A stretch of 64,000 nt of DNA, taken from Zwartia vadi. Its GTDB lineage: Bacteria; Pseudomonadota; Gammaproteobacteria; Burkholderiales; Burkholderiaceae_B. Shown here piece after piece: positions 45,162 to 53,153 of the stretch. A model generated the notes under the pieces. The model saw only the letters and a list, made by a program, of their open reading frames with translations, ran no database searches and was not told where the DNA came from. Both the position numbers and the translations under genes were made by a program. Location of the stretch: the NCBI RefSeq assembly GCF_030410375.1, contig NZ_JAUHHE010000002.1, positions 226,618 through 290,617 of the forward strand, given 5' to 3'. Every line of letters begins with the position of its first letter. Position 1 is the stretch's first letter.

Positions 45162-45902
45162 ATGTCCCCACCCAGTCTAATGATCGCGCCTAACGAAATC
45201 AAAGTCTGCTATCTACAGCCAGATGTCCTGCAAGATGTCGCATTGATTAAGCACTATCTCAGAGCGTTCGATGCCGATGAGTTGAACACTTATGCGAACT
45301 TTCGCTTTGCCAAAGACAGGCATACCTATCTCGTTGCGCACGCTCTGCTGAGAGGCGCCCTTTCAAGATATGCTGGCAGCGAGCCCGGTGAGTGGGCGTT
45401 TAGAAGAAATGCAAACAACAAGCCCTTTATCTTAAAGCCAGAACATGCCGGTGATCTTCAGTTTAATTTAAGCCATACTCAGGGCATGGTAGCCGTGGCG
45501 ATCACAAGGATGGGTCAAGTAGGCATTGATGTTGAATGTCTGAATCGTGACAATACTTCCTTGGATATCGCCATGGAGATATTGAGCGAAGACGAATATT
45601 CCGACTTCATACAACATAAAGAAAACTACAAAAGATTATTGGATTATTGGACGCTCAAAGAAGCCTATGTCAAAGCAACGGGTCTTGGGCTGACGTCAGG
45701 ATTAAAAAATCACGCATTTGATTTGTCAGAGCCGAATGAGCCAAAGATTCGTTTTTTAACGCCCAATCAATACAGCTCCAGAGATTGGAAATTTTGGCAA
45801 AATTATTTGCATCATGAATACTTGCTTGCTGTTGCATGCCATATGCCTGAAAAACAAGACGCCCGGCTTGATATGGAAGAAGCTTTGTGGCTACTAGACT
45901 AA
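45162..45902 (+). CDS. 4'-phosphopantetheinyl transferase, Sfp type
   Basis: 246-residue Sfp/AcpT-class enzyme that transfers phosphopantetheine from CoA to a carrier protein serine. Motifs: FRFAKDRHTYLVAHALLRGAL (near 46, given by its start FRFAKDRHTYL), FNLSHTQGMVAVAI (near 101), VGIDVE (near 122) and WTLKEAYVKATGLGL (near 168), with the magnesium ligands Asp and Glu in place. No polyketide or peptide synthetase is nearby, so it probably serves fatty-acid-type or lysine-pathway carriers elsewhere. Confidence 0.92.
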   Translation: MSPPSLMIAPNEIKVCYLQPDVLQDVALIKHYLRAFDADELNTYANFRFAKDRHTYLVAHALLRGALSRYAGSEPGEWAFRRNANNKPFILKPEHAGDLQFNLSHTQGMVAVAITRMGQVGIDVECLNRDNTSLDIAMEILSEDEYSDFIQHKENYKRLLDYWTLKEAYVKATGLGLTSGLKNHAFDLSEPNEPKIRFLTPNQYSSRDWKFWQNYLHHEYLLAVACHMPEKQDARLDMEEALWLLD

Positions 45903-45933
45903 TAAAAAGTCGGTTAAGGTATTGGTATGAATC

Positions 45934-46995
45934 ATGACAGCTTTAGCTAATAAACACCTCTCGGAAATGAATACTCAAACACTTGAATTCAGAAGTGACA
46001 ACTGTGGCAGTGCTGCGCCTGAAATCATCGAGGCATTGGTTCGTGCGAACACAGGGTCTGCAATTGGTTATGGCGCAGATGCCATCACGACACAGCTCAA
46101 TACTCGGCTCAGTGAACTATTTGAAACCAGCGTGCGCGTTTTTCCCATTCCGACAGGAACTGGGGCGAATGCATTAGCCCTTGCTGCGACAGGCTCGCCA
46201 TTTGGTGCTGTATTTTGTAGCCCCGAAGCCCATATCAATACTTCCGAGTGCAATGCCGTCGGTTTTTTTGGAGGTGGTTTAAAAGTCACACCGATTGAAG
46301 GCATATACGGAAAAGTTTGTCCGGATTCATTTGAAAGACACCTCGACTCAGCTGGCTTTGGTCTTGCACACAAGAGTCAACCTATTGCAGTCAACCTTGT
46401 ACAAGCCACCGATCTGGGCGTTGTTTACACCTTACAAGAAATCAGTCGCATCAGCGTCCTTGCCCATGCTAAAGGATTAAATGTTCACATGGATGGCGCC
46501 CGCTTTGCCAATGCGCTTGTTCATCTCGGTTGCACACCTGCTGAGATGACTTGGAAAGCCGGTGTAGACATTCTTTCACTCGGCGTGACAAAAAATGGCG
46601 GCTTGTTGACCGATGCCATCGTAGTCTTTAATCCTGACATCGCTGAAAATATCGGATTTCACCTCAGACGCGCCGGCATGATCTGGTCCAAAATGCGTTT
46701 TGCTTCTGCACAAATCCTCGCGTATGTGGAAAACGATCTGTGGCTCAGGCTTGCACGGCAATCCAATTCTGCTGCTCAGCGACTGGCACAAGGCATCGAG
46801 CAGTCCACCACAGCTCGTCTCATCGCCCCTGTGGAGGCCAATGAATTATTTGTGGAGATGGCACCGCAGGCGCTCGATCAGCTGGCTGATGCGGGTGCGT
46901 TGTTTTATCGACGTGGCCCTACTCTGGCTCGATTTGTCTGCCGCTGGGATACAACGGAAGATGAAATTACTCAACTTCTTAAATTAATAAAATGA
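45934..46995 (+). CDS. ltaE: Low-specificity L-threonine aldolase
   Basis: PLP-dependent threonine aldolase, splitting threonine to glycine and acetaldehyde. 353 residues with FRSDNCGSAAPEIIEAL near the start, GTGANALALAA (near 70), NVHMDGARFANALVHLG (near 186) and LSLGVTKNGG with the PLP lysine near 213. ATG at 45934 is used; an internal ATG at 45967 would still keep the family start. The stop overlaps the start of the next secreted protein gene as ATGA. Confidence 0.9.
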   Translation: MTALANKHLSEMNTQTLEFRSDNCGSAAPEIIEALVRANTGSAIGYGADAITTQLNTRLSELFETSVRVFPIPTGTGANALALAATGSPFGAVFCSPEAHINTSECNAVGFFGGGLKVTPIEGIYGKVCPDSFERHLDSAGFGLAHKSQPIAVNLVQATDLGVVYTLQEISRISVLAHAKGLNVHMDGARFANALVHLGCTPAEMTWKAGVDILSLGVTKNGGLLTDAIVVFNPDIAENIGFHLRRAGMIWSKMRFASAQILAYVENDLWLRLARQSNSAAQRLAQGIEQSTTARLIAPVEANELFVEMAPQALDQLADAGALFYRRGPTLARFVCRWDTTEDEITQLLKLIK

Positions 46996-47351
46996 AAAAA
47001 ATTTTTCAAAAATTCATTCTTTTAAGTTTTGTCAGCGTATCCTCTATAGTCGGATCTGCATGGGCAAACGGTCTCACCATTGCACAATACAACGAATGGA
47101 ACCGGGATCCCATTAAAAAGGAAATGCTGAATACTTATACGGCGGGCATGGGGCAAGGGGTCGTATTTTCAAATATTTACAATAAAACTCAAAAAATTCC
47201 GATGATCTTTTGCCCACCAAATAATTTGCAACTGACTGGGGATCTGACCAATTCGATCCTCGCAAAATTTATCGCAAAAAATAATTTCAAGCTCACTGAT
47301 GAAATATCAATCATTTTGATTTTCGCAATGAAAGACGCCTATCCTTGTTGA
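46992..47351 (+). CDS. Secreted Rap1a/Tai-like protein
   Basis: 119 residues with a signal peptide (cleavage near AWA) and a compact domain. The spacing of YTAGMGQGVVF (near 48), IFCPPNN (near 72) and the last residues AMKDAYPC matches the Rap1a/Tai immunity family, whose consensus has a Cys-Pro in the middle and ends in Phe/Tyr-Pro-Cys. The two cysteines would form the family disulfide. Rap1a proteins in Serratia protect against T6SS amidases; here no effector or T6SS gene is beside it. It is coupled by ATGA overlap to threonine aldolase. Assignment rests on motif spacing only. Confidence 0.6.
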   Translation: MKKIFQKFILLSFVSVSSIVGSAWANGLTIAQYNEWNRDPIKKEMLNTYTAGMGQGVVFSNIYNKTQKIPMIFCPPNNLQLTGDLTNSILAKFIAKNNFKLTDEISIILIFAMKDAYPC

Positions 47352-47416
47352 GGCTGACGTTTGAAAATCAGAAATCATAACGATGGATATTCGTCTATGT
47401 ATTCGGAGATGAGTGT

Positions 47417-47833
47417 ATGAAAACAATTGCAATCATCATGGCGATTTCTTCAATTTTAATTTCAACACCTGCTCTCTCTCAGCAAACCTCCTTCGCTTGC
47501 CAATTCGTCGAGTCTGCAGGTCTAAGTTGGGAGAACAAAAAATGGGATTTAAAAAAATTCAATAAAAATGGCTCATTTTTTCTTTCCTCTACAAACGCAA
47601 CTTTGGACCTTCAGTCCGTATCCAAAGTTTTAAATGTCAGCCAGGCAAACGTTCTGTGTCATCCCCCCTTTGCGGGGACTCAAGCATGTGCTGATGCGCT
47701 TGGCGGTGGATTAATCTTTAATTTTAAAAATATGAATGGTGGGATTTCACAGCTCTTAGGCGCTTCGATGTCTGACAGAGAAGCTCTGAAGGATGACGTC
47801 CGTGTCATGACTTTTACTTGTACACAAATGTAA
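47417..47833 (+). CDS. Secreted protein of unknown function
   Basis: 138 residues with a clear signal peptide (about residues 1-21, cleavage near ALS). The mature part has cysteines at CQFVES, VLCHPPF, QACADA and the end TFTCTQ, an even number that suggests disulfides. No domain was recognised. It follows the Rap1a-like gene by 65 bases and may be transcribed with it. GGAG-like sequence (CGGAGATGAGTGTATG region) precedes the ATG. Confidence 0.65.
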   Translation: MKTIAIIMAISSILISTPALSQQTSFACQFVESAGLSWENKKWDLKKFNKNGSFFLSSTNATLDLQSVSKVLNVSQANVLCHPPFAGTQACADALGGGLIFNFKNMNGGISQLLGASMSDREALKDDVRVMTFTCTQM

Positions 47834-47871
47834 ATGAAGTGTGTATGTCAATAAACGGGTACAAAAATGCT

Positions 47872-47906
47872 CAAGGGGTTACAGTCATTTAGACTGTAAC
47901 CCCTTG
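47872..47906. terminator. Strong bidirectional stem-loop terminator after tRNA-Pro
   Basis: Perfect 15-base inverted repeat (CAAGGGGTTACAGTC and its complement) around a five-base loop. On the minus strand it comes eight bases after the CCA end of tRNA-Pro and is followed by AGCATTTTT, so it ends the merR/tRNA transcript. On the plus strand it is 38 bases after the secreted-protein stop and may end that unit too. Confidence 0.88.
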
Positions 47907-47913
47907 ATTTATA

Positions 47914-47992
<79 letters not shown>

Positions 47993-48001
47993 AGACAAAG
48001 A

Positions 48002-48391
48002 TTATAGCAGAGTAGTTGAGACACTCGAGAGAAGATCTTTGATCCCCATCAGCTCAGTGCGTAGGGCATGAAGTTCTTGAGCGGTCAGACGCACGGCTGC
48101 ATCTGGATCTTGCGCGGTCTCCCGACCTTCGCTCAGGCGATTTCTTGCACCACTAATGGTAAAGCCTTGTTCATATAACAGCTCACGGATTTTGCGGATT
48201 AATAACACCTCGTGGTGTTGATAATATCGCCGGTTGCCTCGTCGCTTGACGGGCTTGAGCTGCGTGAATTCCTGCTCCCAATAGCGTAAAACATGCGGCT
48301 TCACCCCACATAAGTCGCTGACCTCACCTATGGTGAAATAGCGTTTTGCAGGAATAGAGGGGAGCACAACGGACTTATCAGTAATTGTCAT
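48002..48391 (-). CDS. MerR-family transcriptional regulator
   Basis: 129-residue regulator with an N-terminal winged helix: [22 protein letters not shown] (near 19-40, read from [11 protein letters not shown]), then [21 protein letters not shown]. The C-terminal coiled part is short and has no metal-binding cysteines, unlike MerR or CueR. In many beta- and gammaproteobacteria a MerR-like gene follows ihfA, as here, with an unknown target. The 3' end is 11 bases from tRNA-Pro. Confidence 0.9.
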   Translation of the reverse strand: MTITDKSVVLPSIPAKRYFTIGEVSDLCGVKPHVLRYWEQEFTQLKPVKRRGNRRYYQHHEVLLIRKIRELLYEQGFTISGARNRLSEGRETAQDPDAAVRLTAQELHALRTELMGIKDLLSSVSTTLL

Positions 48392-48431
48392 AACCCAGCC
48401 GAATACTAAATACAGTTAAACCAGTGTATCG

Positions 48432-48749
48432 CTAACTGGCGGAAACAGGTTCACCTGGATGTTCAACAGCTCCTTTGAGCTTCTGGCTTGCATGAAACGT
48501 GACAACGCGCCTCGCAGCAATCGGAATTGTTTCACCTGTTTTTGGATTGCGGCCTGGACGAGGTGGTTTGTTACGTACCTGAAAATTGCCAAAACCAGAG
48601 AGCTTGACTGGTTCGCCCCGCGCAAGAGCATCGCGAATTTCTTCAAAAAAGGTGTCAACGATATCTTTTGCTTCGCGTTTGTTTAATCCAACGCGATCGA
48701 ACAGCATCTCAGCGAGTTCAGCCTTGGTTAACGTTCTTGGTTCAGTCAT
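48432..48749 (-). CDS. ihfA: Integration host factor subunit alpha
   Basis: 105-residue DNA-bending protein that pairs with IhfB. The family core is [21 protein letters not shown] at the start, [23 protein letters not shown] (FGNF near 47) and the DNA-intercalating arm with [14 protein letters not shown]. It follows pheT by 36 bases, its usual place. IHF is a common helper of sigma-54 promoters, such as the one before glnK in this window. Confidence 0.96.
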   Translation of the reverse strand: MTEPRTLTKAELAEMLFDRVGLNKREAKDIVDTFFEEIRDALARGEPVKLSGFGNFQVRNKPPRPGRNPKTGETIPIAARRVVTFHASQKLKGAVEHPGEPVSAS

Positions 48750-48785
48750 TTTATCAATTATCTAATATTGGGCGATTAACCAAGG

Positions 48786-51197
48786 CTAGCGTGAACGTGC
48801 CTGATGGCCCTTTTCGAGCGCTTCACGGATCTTGCTCATGCAAGCATCCACACGCGCATCATCAAGGGTTACCTCATTGTCTTGCAGTGAAACTCTAAAT
48901 GCCAAGCTCTTTTCCTTTGAATCGGTCTTAGCAGGATCTCTCCACACATCAAACAACGCAACGTTTTGGACCACCCCTAAAACAGGATCCTCAGCAACGG
49001 CATGCGCTATCGTATCCAATAAAGCCTGTACTGGCGTATCGGTAGAAACCCAAATAGCAATGTCTCTTTGAACAAGCGGCTGACGAGACAACTCCCTCAC
49101 GGCAGGCATTGATACTGCGGTCAACGCATCGAGTTTTACCTCTAGCAAGACAGGTGCAGAAGAAAGCTCCTGCTCTTGTACCCAGCGGGGATGCAGTTCG
49201 CCTATCCAGCCTATATGCTGCCCGTCAAACTCTATGGCGGCACTTCGTCCGGGGTGCAATATAGGATGCTGACGAACATTGAATCTAAGGGCGGGCGCTC
49301 TCACACCAAACAATACTTCAAGGTCGTGCTTGACATCGTAATAATCGACGACGCGCGTATTCTCACCCCATTGATCCTCATGCACAGGCCCCCATGCAGC
49401 CAGAGCAAGATATTGAGGCTGATGAATACCCGCAACGGTTAGTGCCCCATCCTGAATCGCAGTGTCCCGCATAAATACTCTGCCAAGCTCAAACACACGG
49501 ACACGAGATTGCTTGCGGTTGGCGTTGTACTTAATGTTGGCGATCAAACCAGGCAGTAGCGAAGAACGCATGACAGCTAATTGGCTGGCAATCGGATTGA
49601 TCAACCGAATAGGGTTCGACTGATCACACATGCCCTCTTCCCATGCCGCTTCAACAAAGGAGAAGTTAATCACTTCTTGGTACCCTAAGCCGGCTGCTTG
49701 ATGGCGAATTGTATGCGCTGAACGCGAGACTTCAGGAGCCATACGCATGCGAGCCGGTGCGACAGGTGGAAGCGCGGGGATATTTTCAAAACCGATAATT
49801 CGAGCGATTTCCTCAATCAAATCCTCTTCGATCTGAATATCAAACCGATAAGAAGGAGGATTCACAACAAAAATACCGTCACTTACAGAGAAAGAAAACC
49901 CTAGTCTTGTAAATGTCTGCTCAGCCTCTGCTTGGCTCACGCGAATCCCTAACACTCGGCAACAGCGATCCAGCCTCATTTTTACAGGCTGACGTTCAGG
50001 GATATTGATGTGCTGATCATCAATTGGACCTGCCTGCCCCCCACAAATATCAAGGATTAAATTTGTAATGAAATCAATATGTTGTGGGATATTATTAAAG
50101 TCAACTCCACGCTCAAAACGGTGACTGGCTTCGGAGTTGAGTTTAAGCTTACGCGCACGGCCCGCTATAGCTTCTGGAAACCAAAATGCGGCTTCCAAAT
50201 AAATATTTTGAGTATCCAGCGTCACTGCGACATCAAGTCCGCCCATGATGCCGGCAAGGCTCTCAGGGGCACCGCCACTCGTAATAACGCCGTATGTATC
50301 GTCGAGCTCGATTTTCTGTTCATTGAGCAAAGTCAATGACTCTCCCTTGCGTGCCCAGCGAACTTCAAGCTTTGGCTCAGCAAGTTTATCCAAGTCGAAA
50401 ACATGGGTCGGACGACCAAGCTCGAGCATCACGTAATTGGAGATATCCACCAAGGCGGAAACAGATCGCTGCCCCGCCCGCTCAAGACGCTCAACCATCC
50501 AAGCAGGAGTGGCCGCGCGAGCATTCACGCCGCGCACAATTCGACCGGCAAAGCGACCGCACAAGTCTGGTGCCGAAACCTTTACCGGAAGTATCTCATC
50601 GAGCGTCACCTGAACAGGCGTTATCGCAGGGGCACAAAGCTCGGCACCAGTCAGGGCGGCAACTTCGCGCGCCACACCCAAAATCGACAAGCAATCTGCG
50701 CGGTTGGGCGTGAGTTTCAGAGTAAACAAGGTATCGTCAAGATCTAGCGCTTCACGCAGGCTAGCACCAGTAGTCGCGCTCTCTGGCAAAACCAATAAGC
50801 CACCGTGATCTTGAGACAAACCAAGCTCACGAGCGGAGCAAAGCATTCCGGACGACTCGACACCACGCATTTTTGCCGTGCCAATTGTCATGCCACCGGG
50901 AAGTTTGGCACCGACCGTTGCAAGAGGCACTTTAATACCTACCGAAGCATTCGGTGCGCCACATACGATCTGAAGGGGGGCACTGCCGCCAGCATCGACC
51001 ATGCATACGCGCAACTTGTCTGCATTAGGGTGCGGCTCTGCACTGATGATTTGCGCAACTACCACGCCAGAAAAATCTGGAGCGACAGGGTTCAGTTCCT
51101 CGACCTCGAGGCCAGCCATCGTCAAGCGATGTGACAGCTCCTCGGTGGAGATCTCAGGATTTACCAAGGCACGTAGCCAGGACTCAGGAAATTGCAT
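48786..51197 (-). CDS. pheT: Phenylalanyl-tRNA synthetase beta subunit
   Basis: 803-residue beta chain of the tetrameric PheRS. Domain order is normal: MQFPESWLRALVNPEIS at the start, tRNA-binding (OB) domain (about 40-150, NADKLRVCMVDAG), the B3/B4 editing domain (about 210-380), B5 (about 400-470), the core-like domain, and the C-terminal anticodon-binding FDX-ACB domain from about 705 (LSRQPLVQRDIAIWV). It charges tRNA-Phe together with PheS, whose gene is 27 bases upstream. Confidence 0.97.
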   Translation of the reverse strand: MQFPESWLRALVNPEISTEELSHRLTMAGLEVEELNPVAPDFSGVVVAQIISAEPHPNADKLRVCMVDAGGSAPLQIVCGAPNASVGIKVPLATVGAKLPGGMTIGTAKMRGVESSGMLCSARELGLSQDHGGLLVLPESATTGASLREALDLDDTLFTLKLTPNRADCLSILGVAREVAALTGAELCAPAITPVQVTLDEILPVKVSAPDLCGRFAGRIVRGVNARAATPAWMVERLERAGQRSVSALVDISNYVMLELGRPTHVFDLDKLAEPKLEVRWARKGESLTLLNEQKIELDDTYGVITSGGAPESLAGIMGGLDVAVTLDTQNIYLEAAFWFPEAIAGRARKLKLNSEASHRFERGVDFNNIPQHIDFITNLILDICGGQAGPIDDQHINIPERQPVKMRLDRCCRVLGIRVSQAEAEQTFTRLGFSFSVSDGIFVVNPPSYRFDIQIEEDLIEEIARIIGFENIPALPPVAPARMRMAPEVSRSAHTIRHQAAGLGYQEVINFSFVEAAWEEGMCDQSNPIRLINPIASQLAVMRSSLLPGLIANIKYNANRKQSRVRVFELGRVFMRDTAIQDGALTVAGIHQPQYLALAAWGPVHEDQWGENTRVVDYYDVKHDLEVLFGVRAPALRFNVRQHPILHPGRSAAIEFDGQHIGWIGELHPRWVQEQELSSAPVLLEVKLDALTAVSMPAVRELSRQPLVQRDIAIWVSTDTPVQALLDTIAHAVAEDPVLGVVQNVALFDVWRDPAKTDSKEKSLAFRVSLQDNEVTLDDARVDACMSKIREALEKGHQARSR

Positions 51198-51224
51198 AGT
51201 GAACCGTCTCGGGTCTGAACTAAA

Positions 51225-52247
51225 TTAATCGTTGAATTGTCGCAAGAAGCGCAAGTCACCCTCAAAGAACTGTCGAAGATCGTTAACCCCATAACGCAAC
51301 ATCGTCAGCCTCTCGAGGCCTGAGCCGAAAGCAAAGCCAATGTAGCGCTCGGGATCAAGTCCGAAATTACGGACAACATCGGGGTGAACCTGACCCGAGC
51401 CGGAAATTTCTAGCCAACGGCCTTTGTTAGGACCGGAGGTAAACATCATATCTATCTCTGCAGAAGGCTCTGTAAAGGGAAAAAACGAAGGACGAAAACG
51501 CAACTCTAAGTCTTCGGTTTCAAAGAAACACCGAAGAAAGTTGGTGTAAACGCCTTTTAAATCAGCAAAGGAAATATTTTCATCAATCCAAAGCCCTTCG
51601 ACTTGATGAAACATCGGCGAGTGCGTCGCATCGCTATCAACGCGATACGTTCTGCCAGGTGCGATGACTTTGATTGGAGGCTTGTTCATACGTGCGTAAC
51701 GGACCTGCATAGGACTGGTGTGCGTACGCAACAACAATGGCAAGCCCTTATCGTCCTTCATATCAACATAAAAAGTGTCCTGCATCGATCGAGCCGGGTG
51801 ATTTTCTGGATTGTTGAGTGCGGTGAAGTTTGTCCAGTCATTTTCGATTTCAGGACCATCCGCCACATCAAAACCGATCGATTTAAAAATCTCCTCTACG
51901 CGCTGCCAAGTCCTAATAACAGGATGCACACCTCCAGCCCCCATCCCTCTTCCGGGCAAGCTGACATCGATAGTTTCTGCGGCAAGGCGAACATCAAGTT
52001 GCGCTTGTGCAAGCGCGGCTCTGCGTGAATGAAGCAATGCCTCAATCTGCTGTTTGATTTGATTGATCCGCGCACCCTCTAAACGCTTGGCTTCAGGATC
52101 AAGCTTGGCTAGCCCTTTCATCATTTCCGTCAGACTGCCTTGCTTGCCTAAGAAACGCGCCTTGGCGTTCTCAAGAGAAGCGGCATCTGTGGCCTGTGCA
52201 AATTGCTGCTGGGCCTGCTCAATCAGGTCATTGACTATCTGAGTCAT
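51225..52247 (-). CDS. pheS: Phenylalanyl-tRNA synthetase alpha subunit
   Basis: 340-residue catalytic subunit of PheRS. N-terminal coiled coil (about 1-85) and class II core with [38 protein letters not shown] (motif 1/2 area), [11 protein letters not shown] and [21 protein letters not shown] (start near 199). The C-terminal motif 3 is [17 protein letters not shown]. It is separated from rplT by a stem-loop that looks like a terminator or attenuator. Confidence 0.97.
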   Translation of the reverse strand: MTQIVNDLIEQAQQQFAQATDAASLENAKARFLGKQGSLTEMMKGLAKLDPEAKRLEGARINQIKQQIEALLHSRRAALAQAQLDVRLAAETIDVSLPGRGMGAGGVHPVIRTWQRVEEIFKSIGFDVADGPEIENDWTNFTALNNPENHPARSMQDTFYVDMKDDKGLPLLLRTHTSPMQVRYARMNKPPIKVIAPGRTYRVDSDATHSPMFHQVEGLWIDENISFADLKGVYTNFLRCFFETEDLELRFRPSFFPFTEPSAEIDMMFTSGPNKGRWLEISGSGQVHPDVVRNFGLDPERYIGFAFGSGLERLTMLRYGVNDLRQFFEGDLRFLRQFND

Positions 52248-52268
52248 TTCGAAAAACCTTAGAGAAAC

Positions 52269-52294
52269 GAAGCTTAAAAATGAAGCTTAAAAAT
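52269..52294. repeat. Tandem 13-base direct repeat before pheS
   Basis: Two exact copies of GAAGCTTAAAAAT in a row, lying between the terminator-like hairpin and the pheS ribosome binding site. On the minus strand each copy gives an ATTTTT tract, so the duplication doubles the U-rich segment after the hairpin. Confidence 0.85.
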
Positions 52295-52321
52295 GCAAAC
52301 GGAGCCAAAGAGGCCCCGTTT
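52289..52321 (-). terminator. Terminator or attenuator hairpin between rplT and pheS
   Basis: On the minus strand, AAACGGGGCC pairs with GGCTCCGTTT (ten pairs, one G-U) around a TCTTT loop, followed by GCATTTTT. It starts about 22 bases after the rplT stop. In E. coli pheST is controlled by attenuation; here no Phe-rich leader peptide is visible, only a three-codon ATG-TAT-CTG frame, so partial termination is the simpler reading. Confidence 0.7.
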
Positions 52322-52342
52322 ACAGATACATCTAGTCAGAGC

Positions 52343-52702
52343 TTAAGCAGCCAACGCAGATTTGACCTGATTGACGACGGCAGCAAAGCCAGCCTTGTCA
52401 TGAACAGCCATATCTGCCAAGACCTTGCGGTCAAGTTCGATTGCCGCTTTCTTAAGGCCTGCTACAAAAACGCTGTAGGTGACGCCATGTTCACGGACTG
52501 CGGCATTGATACGCGTAATCCACAAAGCGCGGAATGTACGCTTTTTGTTACGACGATCACGATACGCGTACTGACCTGCACGCATAACCGCCTGTTTGGC
52601 AATACGGAACACATTACCGCGGCGACCGCGATAACCTTTCGCTGCGGAAATAACTTTTTTGTGACGGGCACGTGCCGTGACACCACGTTTTACGCGAGGC
52701 AT
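52343..52702 (-). CDS. rplT: 50S ribosomal protein L20
   Basis: 119-residue L20, an early assembly protein of the large subunit that binds 23S rRNA. The sequence [20 protein letters not shown] followed by [21 protein letters not shown] (near 23, given from GYRGRRGNV) is typical, with a basic N-terminal extension. It lies 13 bases after rpmI. In E. coli L20 represses this operon by binding its mRNA. Confidence 0.98.
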   Translation of the reverse strand: MPRVKRGVTARARHKKVISAAKGYRGRRGNVFRIAKQAVMRAGQYAYRDRRNKKRTFRALWITRINAAVREHGVTYSVFVAGLKKAAIELDRKVLADMAVHDKAGFAAVVNQVKSALAA

Positions 52703-52715
52703 TGTTTATCTCCTA

Positions 52716-52913
52716 TCAAGCGAAAGGCATCATGGCTTTAACTGAAGCCACGTTTGTTTTGTCGACCGCTGCTGAACCGCGCAACTGGCGCTTGTTCTTA
52801 GTGGTTTTCTTGGTGAGGATGTGGCGTTTAAAAGCCTGACCTCGCTTGATCGATCCGCTGCCGCGAACCTGAAAGCGCTTTGCAGCACTTTTCTTGGTCT
52901 TCATCTTGGGCAT
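52716..52913 (-). CDS. rpmI: 50S ribosomal protein L35
   Basis: 65-residue L35, starting [20 protein letters not shown] and very rich in Lys and Arg. It normally follows infC directly; here infC is 7.6 kb away and the gene has its own leader of about 175 bases with a promoter at about 53096-53124. AGGAAT-type sequence stands before the ATG. Confidence 0.97.
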   Translation of the reverse strand: MPKMKTKKSAAKRFQVRGSGSIKRGQAFKRHILTKKTTKNKRQLRGSAAVDKTNVASVKAMMPFA

Positions 52914-53013
52914 ATCAATTCCTGTTTATTGACTTGTACTCTGTAGGTGCCCTGAAAAGATGATTTGCCAGAGACGGCTAAATCCAACTTTCAGTTCTTG
53001 TTAACCCCAGCGC

Positions 53014-53057
53014 ACTTTTTGTACTGCATCACTTTTGAACTGCATTTTTTTACTGCA
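53014..53057. repeat. Three imperfect direct repeats in the rpmI leader
   Basis: On the plus strand three copies of an ACTTTTNGNACTGCA-like unit (53014-53028, 53031-53044 and a shorter 53045-53057). They lie inside the predicted untranslated leader of rpmI-rplT, between promoter and start codon. They could be a binding array for a regulator such as L20, or simple duplication. Confidence 0.6.
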
Positions 53058-53095
53058 ACGACTTTTCCCGTGTAGCTTTACCGAGAAAGCCTTTG

Positions 53096-53124
53096 ATTAT
53101 ATGACATATTTTCATTGTTTGCAG
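53096..53124 (-). promoter_or_regulatory. Predicted sigma-70 promoter of rpmI-rplT-pheST-ihfA
   Basis: On the minus strand an exact TATAAT (53096-53101) is preceded by a 17-base spacer and a weak -35, CTGCAA (53119-53124, three of six matches). Transcription would begin near 53089, giving a leader of about 175 bases. The separation of rpmI from infC makes an own promoter necessary. Confidence 0.6.
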
Positions 53125-53153
53125 ACTCCATCCGCTGAAACCTCAAAAAGCGC

